From Piscinibacter sp. XHJ-5 (GTDB taxonomy: Bacteria; Pseudomonadota; Gammaproteobacteria; Burkholderiales; Burkholderiaceae_C): a stretch of DNA of 64,000 bases. Made by a program: the position numbers and the translations under genes. This document shows, piece by piece, positions 48,856-60,994 of this stretch. The notes beneath the pieces were generated by a model, which saw only the letters and a program-made list of their open reading frames with translations, was not told where the DNA came from and searched no databases. The stretch is from contig NZ_CP123228.1 in assembly GCF_029855045.1 (NCBI RefSeq), positions 2,852,001 to 2,916,000 on the forward strand. Direction: 5' to 3'. Every line of letters starts with the position of its first letter. The stretch's first letter is position 1.

Positions 48856-50295
48856 ATGGTTGCGAACGCGCAAGCTGCTGCGCCGGTGAGCTACACCGAT
48901 GAACCCGTGCGCGGCTTTGCGCTGGCCGCCGTCCTGTGGGGCGTGGTGGGCATGCTGGTCGGCGTGGTCATCGCCGCGCAGCTCGCCTTCCCCGACCTGT
49001 TCTACGGCATCCCCTGGCTCAGCTACGGCCGGCTGCGCCCGCTGCACACCAACGCGGTGATCTTCGCCTTCGGCGGCTGCGCGCTGTTCGCCACCAGCTA
49101 CCACGTGGTGCAGCGCACCTGTCAGGTCCCGCTGTTCCTGCCGCGCCTGGCGCAGTTCACCTTCTGGGGCTGGCAGGCGGTGATCCTGCTGGCCGCCGTC
49201 ACCCTGCCCATGGGCTACACCAGCGGCAAGGAGTACGCCGAGCTCGAGTGGCCGATCGACCTGCTGATCGCGGTGGTGTGGGTCGCCTACGCCATCGTCT
49301 TCTTCGGCACCGTCGGCAAGCGCCGCGTGCGCCACATCTACGTGGCCAACTGGTTCTTCGGGGCCTTCATCATCACCGTCGCGGTGCTGCACATCGTCAA
49401 CAGCGCAGCCATGCCCGCGAGCTTCTGGAAGAGCTACTCCGCCTATGCCGGCGTGCAGGACGCGATGGTCCAGTGGTGGTACGGGCACAACGCCGTCGGC
49501 TTCTTCCTCACGGCCGGCTTCCTGGGAATGATGTACTACTACATCCCGAAGCAGGCCGAGCGCCCGGTGTACAGCTACCGGCTGTCGATCGTGCACTTCT
49601 GGGCGCTCATCTTCACCTACATGTGGGCGGGCCCGCACCACCTGCACTACACCGCGCTGCCCGATTGGGCGCAGTCGATCGGCATGCTGTTCTCGCTGGT
49701 GCTGCTGGCGCCGAGCTGGGGCGGGATGATCAACGGCGTGATGACGCTGTCGGGCGCCTGGCACAAGCTGCGCGACGACCCCATCCTCAAGTTCCTCATC
49801 GTCGCGCTCAGCTTCTACGGCATGGCGACCTTCGAGGGGCCGATGATGTCGGTGAAGACGGTCAACGCGCTGTCGCACTACACCGACTGGACGGTCGGGC
49901 ACGTGCACGCCGGCGCGCTCGGCTGGGTGGGCCTGATTTCCATGGGCTCGCTGTACTACCTGATCCCGCGCATGTACGGCCGCACGGCGATGTACAGCGT
50001 GCCGGCGATCAACCTGCACTTCTGGATCTCGACGCTCGGCATCGTGCTCTACATCGCCGCGATGTGGATCGCCGGCGTGATGCAGGGCCTGATGTGGCGC
50101 GCGCTCAACCCCGACGGCACGCTGGTCTACACCTTCGTCGAGAGCGTCAAGGCGACCTGGCCGTTCTACATGGTGCGTCTCGTGGGCGGCCTGCTGTACC
50201 TGGGCGGCATGGGCGTGATGGTGTGGAACGTCGTGATGACGATGCGCGCCGGGCGGGCGGTGGCGGCGCCGATCCCGAGGCTGGCGGCCGCTTGA
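48856..50295 (+). CDS. ccoN: Cytochrome cbb3 oxidase subunit I
   Basis: A 479-residue catalytic subunit of the high-affinity C-family heme-copper oxidase, with about 12 spans. Heme and copper ligands lie in conserved words such as [12 protein letters not shown] (His64), [24 protein letters not shown] and [17 protein letters not shown]. An ACGGAGG ribosome binding site five bases before ATG 48856 decides the start over an upstream ATG at 48835. It is the first gene of ccoNOQP-ccoG and reduces oxygen in the inner membrane. Confidence 0.97.
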   Translation: MVANAQAAAPVSYTDEPVRGFALAAVLWGVVGMLVGVVIAAQLAFPDLFYGIPWLSYGRLRPLHTNAVIFAFGGCALFATSYHVVQRTCQVPLFLPRLAQFTFWGWQAVILLAAVTLPMGYTSGKEYAELEWPIDLLIAVVWVAYAIVFFGTVGKRRVRHIYVANWFFGAFIITVAVLHIVNSAAMPASFWKSYSAYAGVQDAMVQWWYGHNAVGFFLTAGFLGMMYYYIPKQAERPVYSYRLSIVHFWALIFTYMWAGPHHLHYTALPDWAQSIGMLFSLVLLAPSWGGMINGVMTLSGAWHKLRDDPILKFLIVALSFYGMATFEGPMMSVKTVNALSHYTDWTVGHVHAGALGWVGLISMGSLYYLIPRMYGRTAMYSVPAINLHFWISTLGIVLYIAAMWIAGVMQGLMWRALNPDGTLVYTFVESVKATWPFYMVRLVGGLLYLGGMGVMVWNVVMTMRAGRAVAAPIPRLAAA

Positions 50296-50329
50296 GCGAT
50301 CGAATCGATATGAACTCCGGGAAGTCGAG

Positions 50330-50953
50330 ATGACGATGGACAACGCAAAACCCACCGGTCACGAGCGCATCGAGACCAGCAATTTCCTGATGATCGTGCT
50401 GATCCTCGTGGTCATCGCGGTCGGCGGGCTGGTCGAGATCGTGCCGCTGTTCTTCCAGCGCTCCACCACGCAGCCGGTGGCCGGGCTCAAGCCCTACGAA
50501 CCGCTGCAGCTCGTCGGCCGCGACGTGTACCTGCGCGAAGGTTGCTACAACTGCCACTCGCAGATGATCCGCCCGCTGCACGCCGAGACGCTGCGCTACG
50601 GCCACTACTCGGTGGCCGGCGAGTTCGTCTACGACCATCCTTTCCAGTGGGGCAGCAAGCGCACCGGCCCCGACCTGCACCGCGTCGGCGGCAAGTACAG
50701 CGACGAGTGGCATCGGCTGCACTTGGCGGGTCCGCGCGACCTGGTGCCCGAGTCGAACATGCCCGCCTATCCGTGGCTGGAGAGCAATGCGATCGATCCC
50801 GACAGCGTGCCGCCGCGCCTCGCCGCGCTGAGGCGCCTGGGCGTGCCCTACAGCGAGGCCGACATCGCGAGGAGCGCCGAGTCGGTCAAGGGCAAGACGG
50901 AGATGGACGCCATCGTGGCGTATCTCCAGGCGCTCGGAACCCACGTCAAGTGA
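50330..50953 (+). CDS. ccoO: Cytochrome cbb3 oxidase subunit II (monoheme cytochrome c)
   Basis: A 207-residue membrane-anchored cytochrome c. One N-terminal span ([20 protein letters not shown]) leads to the heme site CYNCHS (Cys72-His76), with a distal Met ligand expected in the [11 protein letters not shown] loop. It passes electrons from CcoP to CcoN. It starts 34 bases after ccoN; an ATG six bases downstream is an alternative. Confidence 0.96.
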   Translation: MTMDNAKPTGHERIETSNFLMIVLILVVIAVGGLVEIVPLFFQRSTTQPVAGLKPYEPLQLVGRDVYLREGCYNCHSQMIRPLHAETLRYGHYSVAGEFVYDHPFQWGSKRTGPDLHRVGGKYSDEWHRLHLAGPRDLVPESNMPAYPWLESNAIDPDSVPPRLAALRRLGVPYSEADIARSAESVKGKTEMDAIVAYLQALGTHVK

Positions 50954-50966
50954 GGAGGGCGCTTCC

Positions 50967-51134
50967 ATGGACCTGAACGACCTGCGCAGTGCGGTCACCC
51001 TGCTCGGCCTTTGGCTGTTCATCGGCCTGGTGGCCTGGACCTGGCGGCCGGCCCGCCGGCGTGCGCACGACGCGGCAGCCCGCCTGCCCTTCGACGGCGA
51101 CGCCCCCGACAGCGACAACGGAGCCCACTCATGA
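50967..51134 (+). CDS. ccoQ: Cytochrome cbb3 oxidase subunit CcoQ
   Basis: A 55-residue single-span protein (VTLLGLWLFIGLVAWTW) with a basic RPARRR stretch after the span and an acidic tail (FDGDAPDSDN). CcoQ stabilises the oxidase complex. The stop overlaps the ccoP start (ATGA). GAGGAGG is the ribosome binding site. Confidence 0.93.
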   Translation: MDLNDLRSAVTLLGLWLFIGLVAWTWRPARRRAHDAAARLPFDGDAPDSDNGAHS

Positions 51135-52039
51135 GCGACTTCTTCAACAACGGCTGGTCGATCTACATCGCGGTCGCGACCGTCGTCGGCCTGGTGGCCT
51201 GCCTGGCGCTGCTCATCATCGCCGCACGCCGCCGCGTGATGGCCACCGACAACACCACCGGCCACGTGTGGGACGAAGACCTGCGCGAGCTCAACAACCC
51301 GCTGCCGCGCTGGTGGATGTGGCTGTTCGTGCTGACGGTGGTGTTCTCGGCCGCCTACCTGGCGCTCTATCCGGGACTGGGCAGCATGCCCGGGCGTTTC
51401 GGCTGGACCAGCGTCGCGCAGCATCAGAACGAGCAGGACCAGGCGCGTGAGGCTGCGGCGCCGCTGTTCGTGCGCTACGCCGCCATGCCGGCGGCGCAGC
51501 TTGCGCGCGATGCCCAGGCGATGGCCATCGGCGAGCGGCTGTTCGCGAACAACTGCGCCACCTGCCACGGCGCCGACGCACGCGGCAGCAAGGGCTTCCC
51601 GAACCTGACCGACCGCGACTGGCTGTGGGGCGGCACGCCGGAGCGGATCGCCGAGACCATCGCCAACGGCCGCCAGGGAAGCATGCCGCCGATGGCGGCG
51701 GCGGTGGGCAACGGGGATGACGTGCGCAACGTGGCCAACTACGTGCTGAGCCTGTCGGGCGGAACGGACAGCATTTCGGCGCAGCTCGGCCGCTCCAAGT
51801 TCACCGCCTGCGCGGCCTGCCACGGCAAGGACGGCAAGGGCAACCAGGCGCTGGGCGCGCCCGATCTCACCGACAACGTGTGGCTGCACGGCTGGGGCGA
51901 GGCCGCCGTCGTCGCGATGATCAACAAGGGCCGGACCAACGTGATGCCCGCGCACCGCACGCGCCTCACGCCCGAGCAGATCCACGTGCTGTCCGCCTAC
52001 GTGTGGGGCTTGTCCAACCCGCCGACGACGTCGCCGTGA
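51131..52039 (+). CDS. ccoP: Cytochrome cbb3 oxidase subunit III (diheme cytochrome c)
   Basis: A 302-residue membrane-anchored diheme cytochrome. Two N-terminal hydrophobic segments are followed by two c-type heme sites, CATCH (142-146) and CAACH (227-231), with Met ligands likely in GSMPPM and VMPAH. The WDEDLRELNNPLPRWW segment between the spans is typical of CcoP. It accepts electrons from soluble cytochromes. It overlaps ccoQ by four bases. Confidence 0.96.
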   Translation: MSDFFNNGWSIYIAVATVVGLVACLALLIIAARRRVMATDNTTGHVWDEDLRELNNPLPRWWMWLFVLTVVFSAAYLALYPGLGSMPGRFGWTSVAQHQNEQDQAREAAAPLFVRYAAMPAAQLARDAQAMAIGERLFANNCATCHGADARGSKGFPNLTDRDWLWGGTPERIAETIANGRQGSMPPMAAAVGNGDDVRNVANYVLSLSGGTDSISAQLGRSKFTACAACHGKDGKGNQALGAPDLTDNVWLHGWGEAAVVAMINKGRTNVMPAHRTRLTPEQIHVLSAYVWGLSNPPTTSP

Positions 52040-52049
52040 AGCGGTCGAG

Positions 52050-53507
<1,458 letters not shown>

Positions 53508-53521
53508 ACAAGGAGACGCTC

Positions 53522-53743
53522 ATGAATCAGGACCTGACCCTGCCCGCGCTGCCGTGGTGGCGAGCGCCTGCCGCGTGGCTGGTGGTGGGCGGCCCCGCGA
53601 TCGTGGTGGTGGCCAGCGTCGCGACCCTGGCGATCGCGGTGCGCGGCGGCGACGTGCCGCTGCGCACGGCGCCCGAAGTGGCGGCGCCTTCGATGACCCC
53701 GGCCACGCAGGCACGCAACCATGCGGCCGCACCTCGTCGCTGA
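53522..53743 (+). CDS. Small FixH/CcoH-like membrane protein
   Basis: A 73-residue protein with one span (AAWLVVGGPAIVVVASVATLAIAV) after the LPWWRAP start. The WW-R-x-P start and the VGGPA span resemble the N-terminal part of FixH/CcoH, which is normally about 150 residues, so this is a shortened version. It follows ccoG by 14 bases with AAGGAG as ribosome binding site. CcoH stabilises early cbb3 assembly forms; whether this short form does is unknown. Confidence 0.75.
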   Translation: MNQDLTLPALPWWRAPAAWLVVGGPAIVVVASVATLAIAVRGGDVPLRTAPEVAAPSMTPATQARNHAAAPRR

Positions 53744-54008
53744 CGGCGCGCTGCAAGGCGCCGGCGCCTCGCAGCGGCGTCCGTTCCGCGAGCGCGCCCT
53801 GCTGATCCTGTGGCCGTCGTTCCTGATGGCCGGCGTGCTCGAGATGCTGGTCTTCGCTGTCGTGGACCCGGGCACCATGCACTGGTTCGGCGCAGACCCG
53901 ATCGATTGGTCGCCCAGCGCGGTCTACTCGGTGACCTTCTTCATCTTCTGGGGAGCAGTCGCGACGTCGGGGGCGATCACGGCACTGCTGGAGGCGCCGG
54001 TCGACTGA
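53721..54008 (+). CDS. Two-span membrane protein of the cco cluster, unknown function
   Basis: A 95-residue protein overlapping the previous gene by 23 bases. It has two hydrophobic segments (about 29-46 and 68-88) separated by a loop (DPGTMHWFGADPIDWSPS). I do not recognise a named family, though such proteins accompany cco genes in Burkholderiales as I recall. The overlap and the codon pattern support it as real. A role in oxidase assembly is inference from position. Confidence 0.72.
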   Translation: MRPHLVADGALQGAGASQRRPFRERALLILWPSFLMAGVLEMLVFAVVDPGTMHWFGADPIDWSPSAVYSVTFFIFWGAVATSGAITALLEAPVD

Positions 54009-54134
54009 CACAGGCCATTCCGGGGTCGCGTTCCCGGATGCTGGTGCCTGCTGGAACTTGCCCGGCGACCGGAGTAGCCTTGCGCACCGCGCATGCGCAG
54101 GCGCTTCGCCGCATGCCGGCGCCAGGGGGCCTTG

Positions 54135-55988
<1,854 letters not shown>

Positions 55989-55995
55989 GGCTGCC

Positions 55996-56754
55996 ATGGC
56001 CGCGCGCATCCTGGTCGTCGACGACAACCGCGTCAACCGCAAGCTCGCCTGTGACCTGCTCGCGCTGGAAGGTCACGAGGTGCAGGAGTGCGAGGACGCG
56101 GAGCAGGCCAGGGAACTGCTCGAAGCCGGCGGCAGGCCGGATCTCATCCTGATGGACATCGCGCTGCCCGGCATGGATGGCCTCACGTTCACCCGCGAGA
56201 TCAAGGCCGACCCACGCTTCGCCGCCATGCCCGTCGTCGCGATGACGGCCCTGGCGATGAAGGGGGACGAGCAGAAGGCGTTGGCGGCGGGTTGCAGCGG
56301 CTACATCACCAAGCCCATCGACACACGCCGGCTGCCCTTGCAGGTGACGGAGTTCCTCGACGCTGCGCGGCTCGCCCGCTCCCGCCTCAACGTCATGATC
56401 GTCGAGGACCACCGGATCGACCTGAAGCTGGCGGGCGACTGCGTGCTGCTCAGCGGCCATGTCGTGCTGAGCAGCACCACGGCGGAAGAAGCGCTGGGGC
56501 GCCTGCAGGACGGCCATCCCGATGTCGTGCTTCTCGACCTCAACCTGCCGGGCATGGATGGTCTGAGCTTCGTGCGCCTGCTCAAGGCCGATCCGAAGAT
56601 GCAGCGCCTGCCGATCGTGGCCGTCACGGCTTATCCCGATGTGTACCAGCGCGACGAGCTGATCGCCGCCGGCTGTTCCGCCTACCTCGTCAAGCCGGTC
56701 GACCTGCGCATGCTGCTGCAGGAGCTGGAGCGAGTGGCCACCCGGACGGGGTAG
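55996..56754 (+). CDS. Response regulator with two receiver domains and no output domain
   Basis: A 252-residue protein consisting of two CheY-like receivers. The first has VVDDN, the phospho-Asp in LILMDIALPGMDG, MTALAM and TKPID; the second has IVEDH, VVLLDLNLPGMDG, VTAYPD and VKPVD. There is no DNA-binding or enzymatic domain, so it must pass phosphate on or act by protein contact. It follows the PAS kinase directly and converges with fnr three bases away. Confidence 0.93.
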   Translation: MAARILVVDDNRVNRKLACDLLALEGHEVQECEDAEQARELLEAGGRPDLILMDIALPGMDGLTFTREIKADPRFAAMPVVAMTALAMKGDEQKALAAGCSGYITKPIDTRRLPLQVTEFLDAARLARSRLNVMIVEDHRIDLKLAGDCVLLSGHVVLSSTTAEEALGRLQDGHPDVVLLDLNLPGMDGLSFVRLLKADPKMQRLPIVAVTAYPDVYQRDELIAAGCSAYLVKPVDLRMLLQELERVATRTG

Positions 56755-56757
56755 CCC

Positions 56758-57495
56758 TCAGCACGCGGCGGCGTTCACCAGCTTCTGCAAGGCGTCCTGA
56801 TCCAGGATCCGGATCTGCCGCTGCTTCACCTGCAGCAACCCGTCCGCCTGGAAGCGGGAGAAGCACCGGCTCACCGTCTCCAGCTTGAGCCCCAGGTAGG
56901 TCCCGATCTCTTCGCGTGTCATGCGCAGCACCAGCGACGAGGCCGAGAAGCCGCGTGCCTGCAGCCGCTGCGCCAGGTTCAGCAGGAATGCCGCCAGCCG
57001 TTCCTCGGCGCGCATGCTGCCCAGCAGCAGCATCACGCCCTGGTCGCGCACGATCTCCCGGCTCATGATCTTGTGGAACTGCCGCTGCAGGTCGGTGAAC
57101 TCGTGCGACAGGTGCTCGAGCTGGCCGTACGGGATGACGCACACCTGCGAGTCTTCGAGCGCCACCGCATCGCAGCTGTGGCGGTCGTTGCTGATGCCGT
57201 CCAGCCCCAGCAGCTCGCCGGCCATCTGGAAGCCGGTGACCTGGTCGCGGCCGTCTTCCGACGACACCCGAGTCTTGAAGAAGCCGGTGCGCACCGCATA
57301 CACCGCTTCGAAGGGATCTCCGGTGCGAAACAGCACGTCGCCGCGGCGCACGGTGCGGCGCATGGCCACCATCGTGTCAAGCCGCTCGAGCTCGGCTTCG
57401 GAGAAGCCCACCGGCAGGCAAAGCTCGCGCAGGTTGCAACTCGAGCACGCGACCTTCAGTGCAGCGGCCCGCAGCGGTGGGGAGGTGGGAGTCAT
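56758..57495 (-). CDS. fnr: FNR/Anr-type oxygen-sensing transcriptional regulator
   Basis: A 245-residue CRP/FNR regulator. Cys17, Cys20, Cys26 (CSSCNLRELC) and Cys119 (SQVCVIP) match the four ligands of the [4Fe-4S] cluster of FNR. The recognition helix has the E-x-x-SR pattern (LETVSR) that reads TTGAT half-sites. The start is ATG 57495; an in-frame TTG nine bases upstream is less likely. It is the natural regulator of the FNR boxes at 45863, 48776 and 57558. Confidence 0.95.
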   Translation of the reverse strand: MTPTSPPLRAAALKVACSSCNLRELCLPVGFSEAELERLDTMVAMRRTVRRGDVLFRTGDPFEAVYAVRTGFFKTRVSSEDGRDQVTGFQMAGELLGLDGISNDRHSCDAVALEDSQVCVIPYGQLEHLSHEFTDLQRQFHKIMSREIVRDQGVMLLLGSMRAEERLAAFLLNLAQRLQARGFSASSLVLRMTREEIGTYLGLKLETVSRCFSRFQADGLLQVKQRQIRILDQDALQKLVNAAAC

Positions 57496-57529
57496 GGACG
57501 GCAACTCGTGATGCGTGTCGACGTGGGCG

Positions 57530-57571
57530 ATTGTTCTGCCGCGGCCGCGCGCGGGACTTGCGCCACGTCAA
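57530..57571. promoter_or_regulatory. FNR-like box and -10 element between fnr and hemN
   Basis: TTGCGCCACGTCAA (57558-57571) matches the FNR consensus at seven of ten positions. Its centre is 69.5 bases before the fnr start, and the minus-strand -10-like AACAAT at 57530-57535 sits where class II spacing predicts. For hemN the box is too close to the start codon for this geometry. Autoregulation of fnr is therefore the simpler reading. Confidence 0.5.
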
Positions 57572-57597
57572 GGTCGCGGGCAAGGCGCATCGGCACC

Positions 57598-59037
57598 ATG
57601 CCGGGCATGTCCGCCTCGCCTTCCACTGTCGTCACGCCGCGCGCCGATGCGCCCTCCGTGCTCCCGCAGGCGCTGCTGAAGCGCTTCGATGCGCCAGGCC
57701 CGCGGTACACCTCGTACCCCACGGCCGATCGCTTCGTCGAGGCCTTCGGTCCCGTCGACTGCGCCCGCGCGCTGTCGCAGCGGGTTCGCGGCGCGACGGT
57801 GGGCGCGGCTGCGCCGTTGTCGGTGTACGTGCACATCCCGTTCTGCGAATCGGTGTGCTACTACTGCGCCTGCAACAAGGTGATCACGAAGCACCACGAG
57901 CGGGCGAGCGCGTACTTGGAGGCGCTGGACACCGAGATCGACCTCGTGCTGGCCGCGCTGGGCAGCGGCCAGCACGTGTCGCAGCTGCACTTCGGCGGCG
58001 GCTCGCCCACCTTCCTGAGCGATGCGGAGCTCGACCGCGTGATGGCCACGCTGCGAAGGGCGTTCCGCTTCACCGGCGGCTGCGAGCTGTCGATCGAAGT
58101 CGATCCGCGCACCGTGACGCCGGCCCGCCTGGCGCACCTGCGCCAGCTCGGCTTCAATCGCATCAGCTTCGGCGTGCAGGACTTCGACCCGCAGGTGCAG
58201 CAGGCGGTGCACCGCGTGCAGCCCTTCGCGAACGTGCGCGACCTGATGGCCAGCGCCCGCGGACTGGGCTTCGACTCCATCAACGCCGACCTCATCTACG
58301 GCCTGCCTCGGCAGACGCAGGAGAGCTTCGCGCGCACCGTGGACCGGATCGGCGAGCTGCGGCCCGACCGCATTGCCTTGTACGCCTACGCGCACCTGCC
58401 GCAGCGCTTCAAGCCGCAGCGACGCATCGTGGCCGACGAGCTGCCCCAGCCCGCGCAGCGCCTGGCGATGCTGGGCGGCGCCATCGCAGGCTTTCTCGCT
58501 CGCGGCTACAGCTACATCGGGATGGACCATTTCGCGCTCGCCGACGATGCGCTCGCCGTCGCCAAGCGGCAGGGCCGGCTGCACCGCAACTTCCAGGGCT
58601 ACAGCACGCAGCCGGACTGCGACCTGATCGGCCTGGGCGTGTCGGCCATCGGCCGCATCGGTGCGAGCTACTACCAGAACGCCAAGACGCTGCCGGAGTA
58701 CTACGACGCCTTGCGGCAGGGCCAGCTTCCGGTGGTGCGCGGCATCGCCTTGAGCCGCGACGATCTGCTGCGCAGGGCTGTGATCATGGCGCTGATGTGC
58801 CAGGGGCGGGTGGAGTTCGAGTCGATCGAGCTGGCGCACCTGGTGAAGTTCGGCGAGGTCTTCGCCAGCGAGATGGAGCAGCTCGCGCCGCTGGCGCAGG
58901 CCGGGCTGGTCGAGATCGAGCCGCGGGCGATCCAGGTCACCGCCGCGGGCTGGTACGTCGTGCGCGCGGTCGCGATGGTGTTCGACCGCCATCTGCGGAA
59001 CGATCGGCTGCGCGAGCGCTTCTCGCGAATCATCTGA
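57598..59037 (+). CDS. hemN: Oxygen-independent coproporphyrinogen III oxidase
   Basis: A 479-residue radical-SAM enzyme that makes protoporphyrinogen IX without oxygen. The cluster motif is CESVCYYC (Cys83, Cys87, Cys90), preceded by YVHIPF and followed by the SAM-binding LHFGGGSP. Substrate-region words RYTSYPTADRF and GLGVSAIG are typical of HemN proper. ATG 57598 is used, with ATG 57607 as alternative. The neighbour fnr and the cco genes show a coordinated low-oxygen programme. Confidence 0.95.
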   Translation: MPGMSASPSTVVTPRADAPSVLPQALLKRFDAPGPRYTSYPTADRFVEAFGPVDCARALSQRVRGATVGAAAPLSVYVHIPFCESVCYYCACNKVITKHHERASAYLEALDTEIDLVLAALGSGQHVSQLHFGGGSPTFLSDAELDRVMATLRRAFRFTGGCELSIEVDPRTVTPARLAHLRQLGFNRISFGVQDFDPQVQQAVHRVQPFANVRDLMASARGLGFDSINADLIYGLPRQTQESFARTVDRIGELRPDRIALYAYAHLPQRFKPQRRIVADELPQPAQRLAMLGGAIAGFLARGYSYIGMDHFALADDALAVAKRQGRLHRNFQGYSTQPDCDLIGLGVSAIGRIGASYYQNAKTLPEYYDALRQGQLPVVRGIALSRDDLLRRAVIMALMCQGRVEFESIELAHLVKFGEVFASEMEQLAPLAQAGLVEIEPRAIQVTAAGWYVVRAVAMVFDRHLRNDRLRERFSRII

Positions 59038-59717
59038 TGGACATGCCGCTGGTCCTCGCCGGCCTCGCGATGGGCGTCGCCGCGTCGCCGCATTGCGCGG
59101 CGATGTGCGGCGCGCCCTGCGCCGCGCTGACGAGCGGCTGCAAGCGCAACGCGGGCGGCTTTCATCTGGGGCGCGTGCTCGGCTACATGGCGGGTGGCGC
59201 GGTCGCGGCCAGCAGCGTGGCGGCGCTGGGCGCGTGGAGCCAGGCCGCGCCGGCACTGCGGCCGCTGTGGACCCTGCTGCACCTGGCGCTGCTGTCGCTC
59301 GGCCTGTGGTGGCTGGTCACGGGGCGGCAGATGCCCTGGATGAACCGCAGCGGTGCCGTGCCCGTGCGCCTCGTGGCGCAGCGTCGGCGTCCGTGGCGAT
59401 CGGGTGCGGCGGGGCTCGCATGGGTGGCCTGGCCCTGCGCGGCATTGCAGGGCGCCCTGCTGTTGTCGGCGTTGGCCGGCAGTCCGCAGGGCGGCGCGTT
59501 CGTGATGGCGGCGTTCGCGGTCGGGTCGATGCCGGCGCTGGTGGTCGGACCGTGGGCATGGGGACGCTGGCGGGCCATGCGCAGCGGCGGCTCGGCGCCG
59601 GCAGCGATGGGCACGATGGCCTTCCGGCTTGCGGGGATGGGGTTGCTGCTGGGGTCGGGATGGGCCTTGACGCATGGGGTGTGGCAGCGGGTGGCGGCCT
59701 GGTGCGTGGGGGCGTGA
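59037..59717 (+). CDS. TauE/SafE-DsbD-like membrane protein of the cbb3 region
   Basis: A 226-residue membrane protein with about six spans. The start MDMPLVLAGLAMGVAASPHCAAMCG carries the HC..MCG motif found in the UreH/DsbD_2-type proteins often placed beside cco genes and implicated in metal or electron transfer. Its ATG overlaps the hemN stop (TGATG), so it is translationally coupled. Function is unproven; a role in copper supply or oxidase assembly is plausible. Confidence 0.82.
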   Translation: MDMPLVLAGLAMGVAASPHCAAMCGAPCAALTSGCKRNAGGFHLGRVLGYMAGGAVAASSVAALGAWSQAAPALRPLWTLLHLALLSLGLWWLVTGRQMPWMNRSGAVPVRLVAQRRRPWRSGAAGLAWVAWPCAALQGALLLSALAGSPQGGAFVMAAFAVGSMPALVVGPWAWGRWRAMRSGGSAPAAMGTMAFRLAGMGLLLGSGWALTHGVWQRVAAWCVGA

Positions 59718-59783
59718 CCACACCAGAGACTTGTGTGCGCTGGCAGACAGTCAAGCCGAAGCGATGCACGCACAGTCGGCGGC

Positions 59784-60476
59784 ATGGCCTCTGCAGAAAA
59801 TCAACTGATCGCGCTGCTGCCACGGGGCGAGCGCGCATCCTTGCTGGCGGCCTGCGAAACGGTACGGCTCGACCTGGGCACCGTGTTGTGCGAGCCCGGG
59901 GAAGCGACACGCCATGTGTACTTTCCCAACGATGGGTTCATCTCGCTGGTCTCGAAGATCGAAGGCGAGCCGGGCCTCGAGGTCGGCATGGTGGGACGCG
60001 AAGGCATGCTGGGGGCGCAGCTCGCCCTCGGCGTGAGCAGCATCCCGCTGCATGCGCTGGTGCAAGGCGCGGGCACGGCGCGGCGCGTGTCGGCGGCGCG
60101 GTTCGGCGACGAGCTCTCCGCTGGCAAGGCGCTGCAGTCGGCGCTGAACCGCTACGTGTACGTGCTCATGGCGCAGCTCGCGACGTCGGCCGCCTGCACG
60201 CGCTTCCACAAGGTCGAGCCGCGGCTGGCCCGCTGGCTGCTGATGACCCAGGACAGGGCGCACTCGGACAGCTTCCACCTGACCCACGAGTTCTTGGCGA
60301 ACATGCTGGGCGTGCGCCGCGTCGGCATCACCGCTGCCGCCAGCGATCTGCAGCGGCACGGTCTCATACGCTACCGCCGGGGCGACATCACCGTGGTCGA
60401 TCGCGCCGGTCTGGAAGCGGCTGCCTGCAGCTGCTACGAGGCCGATCGGCGCGCCTACGACGCGACGCTGGGGTGA
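59784..60476 (+). CDS. CRP/FNR-family regulator without iron-sulfur cysteines
   Basis: A 230-residue regulator. The cyclic-nucleotide-binding-like beta-barrel (residues about 10-130) is followed by a helical linker and a C-terminal winged helix (LTHEFLANMLGVRRVGITAAASDLQ). It lacks the N-terminal cysteine motif of FNR and the classic Arg-Ser cAMP pocket, so the signal is unknown. It belongs to the common Crp group with VGREGMLG. It is a single gene, convergent with the BON lipoprotein. Confidence 0.9.
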   Translation: MASAENQLIALLPRGERASLLAACETVRLDLGTVLCEPGEATRHVYFPNDGFISLVSKIEGEPGLEVGMVGREGMLGAQLALGVSSIPLHALVQGAGTARRVSAARFGDELSAGKALQSALNRYVYVLMAQLATSAACTRFHKVEPRLARWLLMTQDRAHSDSFHLTHEFLANMLGVRRVGITAAASDLQRHGLIRYRRGDITVVDRAGLEAAACSCYEADRRAYDATLG

Positions 60477-60563
60477 AGCAGCGGCAGCGCCGCCCCTCGC
60501 TCTGCGGCTCGAGGAGTCGTTTGCGAGGGCGTGGGAGTACTGGCTGTGAGGCCTGGAGCTGGA

Positions 60564-60878
60564 TCAGGGGCGCACGGCAATCTGGTTCTTGACCGACTTC
60601 ACGCCGCTGACCTTGGCCGCCACCGTCCCGGCCGTGGCCTTCTCCGTCGCGTTCTTCGCAAAGCCCGACAGCATCACGTTGCCGTTGAGGGTTTCGACGT
60701 GGATGCTGGCGGCGTCGACATCCTTGTTGTCGATGAAGCGGCTCTTGACCGAGGTCGTGATGGTCGCGTCGTCAACGTAGGCGCTCACGGTCTCCTGGCC
60801 ACGGGTGACCGCGCAGCCGGATGCGATCAGCAGCGTCAACGCCGCAAGGATGGTCGTGAAAGAGGTGCGCAGGGGCAT
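60564..60878 (-). CDS. BON-domain lipoprotein
   Basis: A 104-residue lipoprotein. The signal ends in the lipobox IASGC (Cys22), followed by a short linker and one BON domain (DDATITTSVKSRFIDNK to GVKSVKNQIAVR) of the OsmY type. Such proteins bind membranes and are often stress-induced. A -10-like TAGAGT lies upstream on the minus strand near 60952. No operon partner. Confidence 0.92.
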   Translation of the reverse strand: MPLRTSFTTILAALTLLIASGCAVTRGQETVSAYVDDATITTSVKSRFIDNKDVDAASIHVETLNGNVMLSGFAKNATEKATAGTVAAKVSGVKSVKNQIAVRP

Positions 60879-60994
60879 GGTGGTTCTCCAGTGGAAGTGG
60901 TTTCGCTGACCGGGCCGCGGACGCGCCCGGTTCGATCCTTCACTCTAGGCGCATCGCGCGGCGCGGTCTGTGCGGCAGCGCACCACTCGCTCGG

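Noticed and set aside
46042..50355. A 1437-codon open frame on the minus strand
   Set aside because: It lies entirely antisense to usp, ccoI, ccoS and ccoN, which are certain genes. Its product is Arg/His/Ala-rich low-complexity without motifs, an artefact of high GC.
57558..57571. FNR box as activator site for hemN
   Set aside because: Its centre is only about 34-43 bases before the possible hemN start codons, so a class II start would fall at or after the first codon. Spacing fits fnr better.
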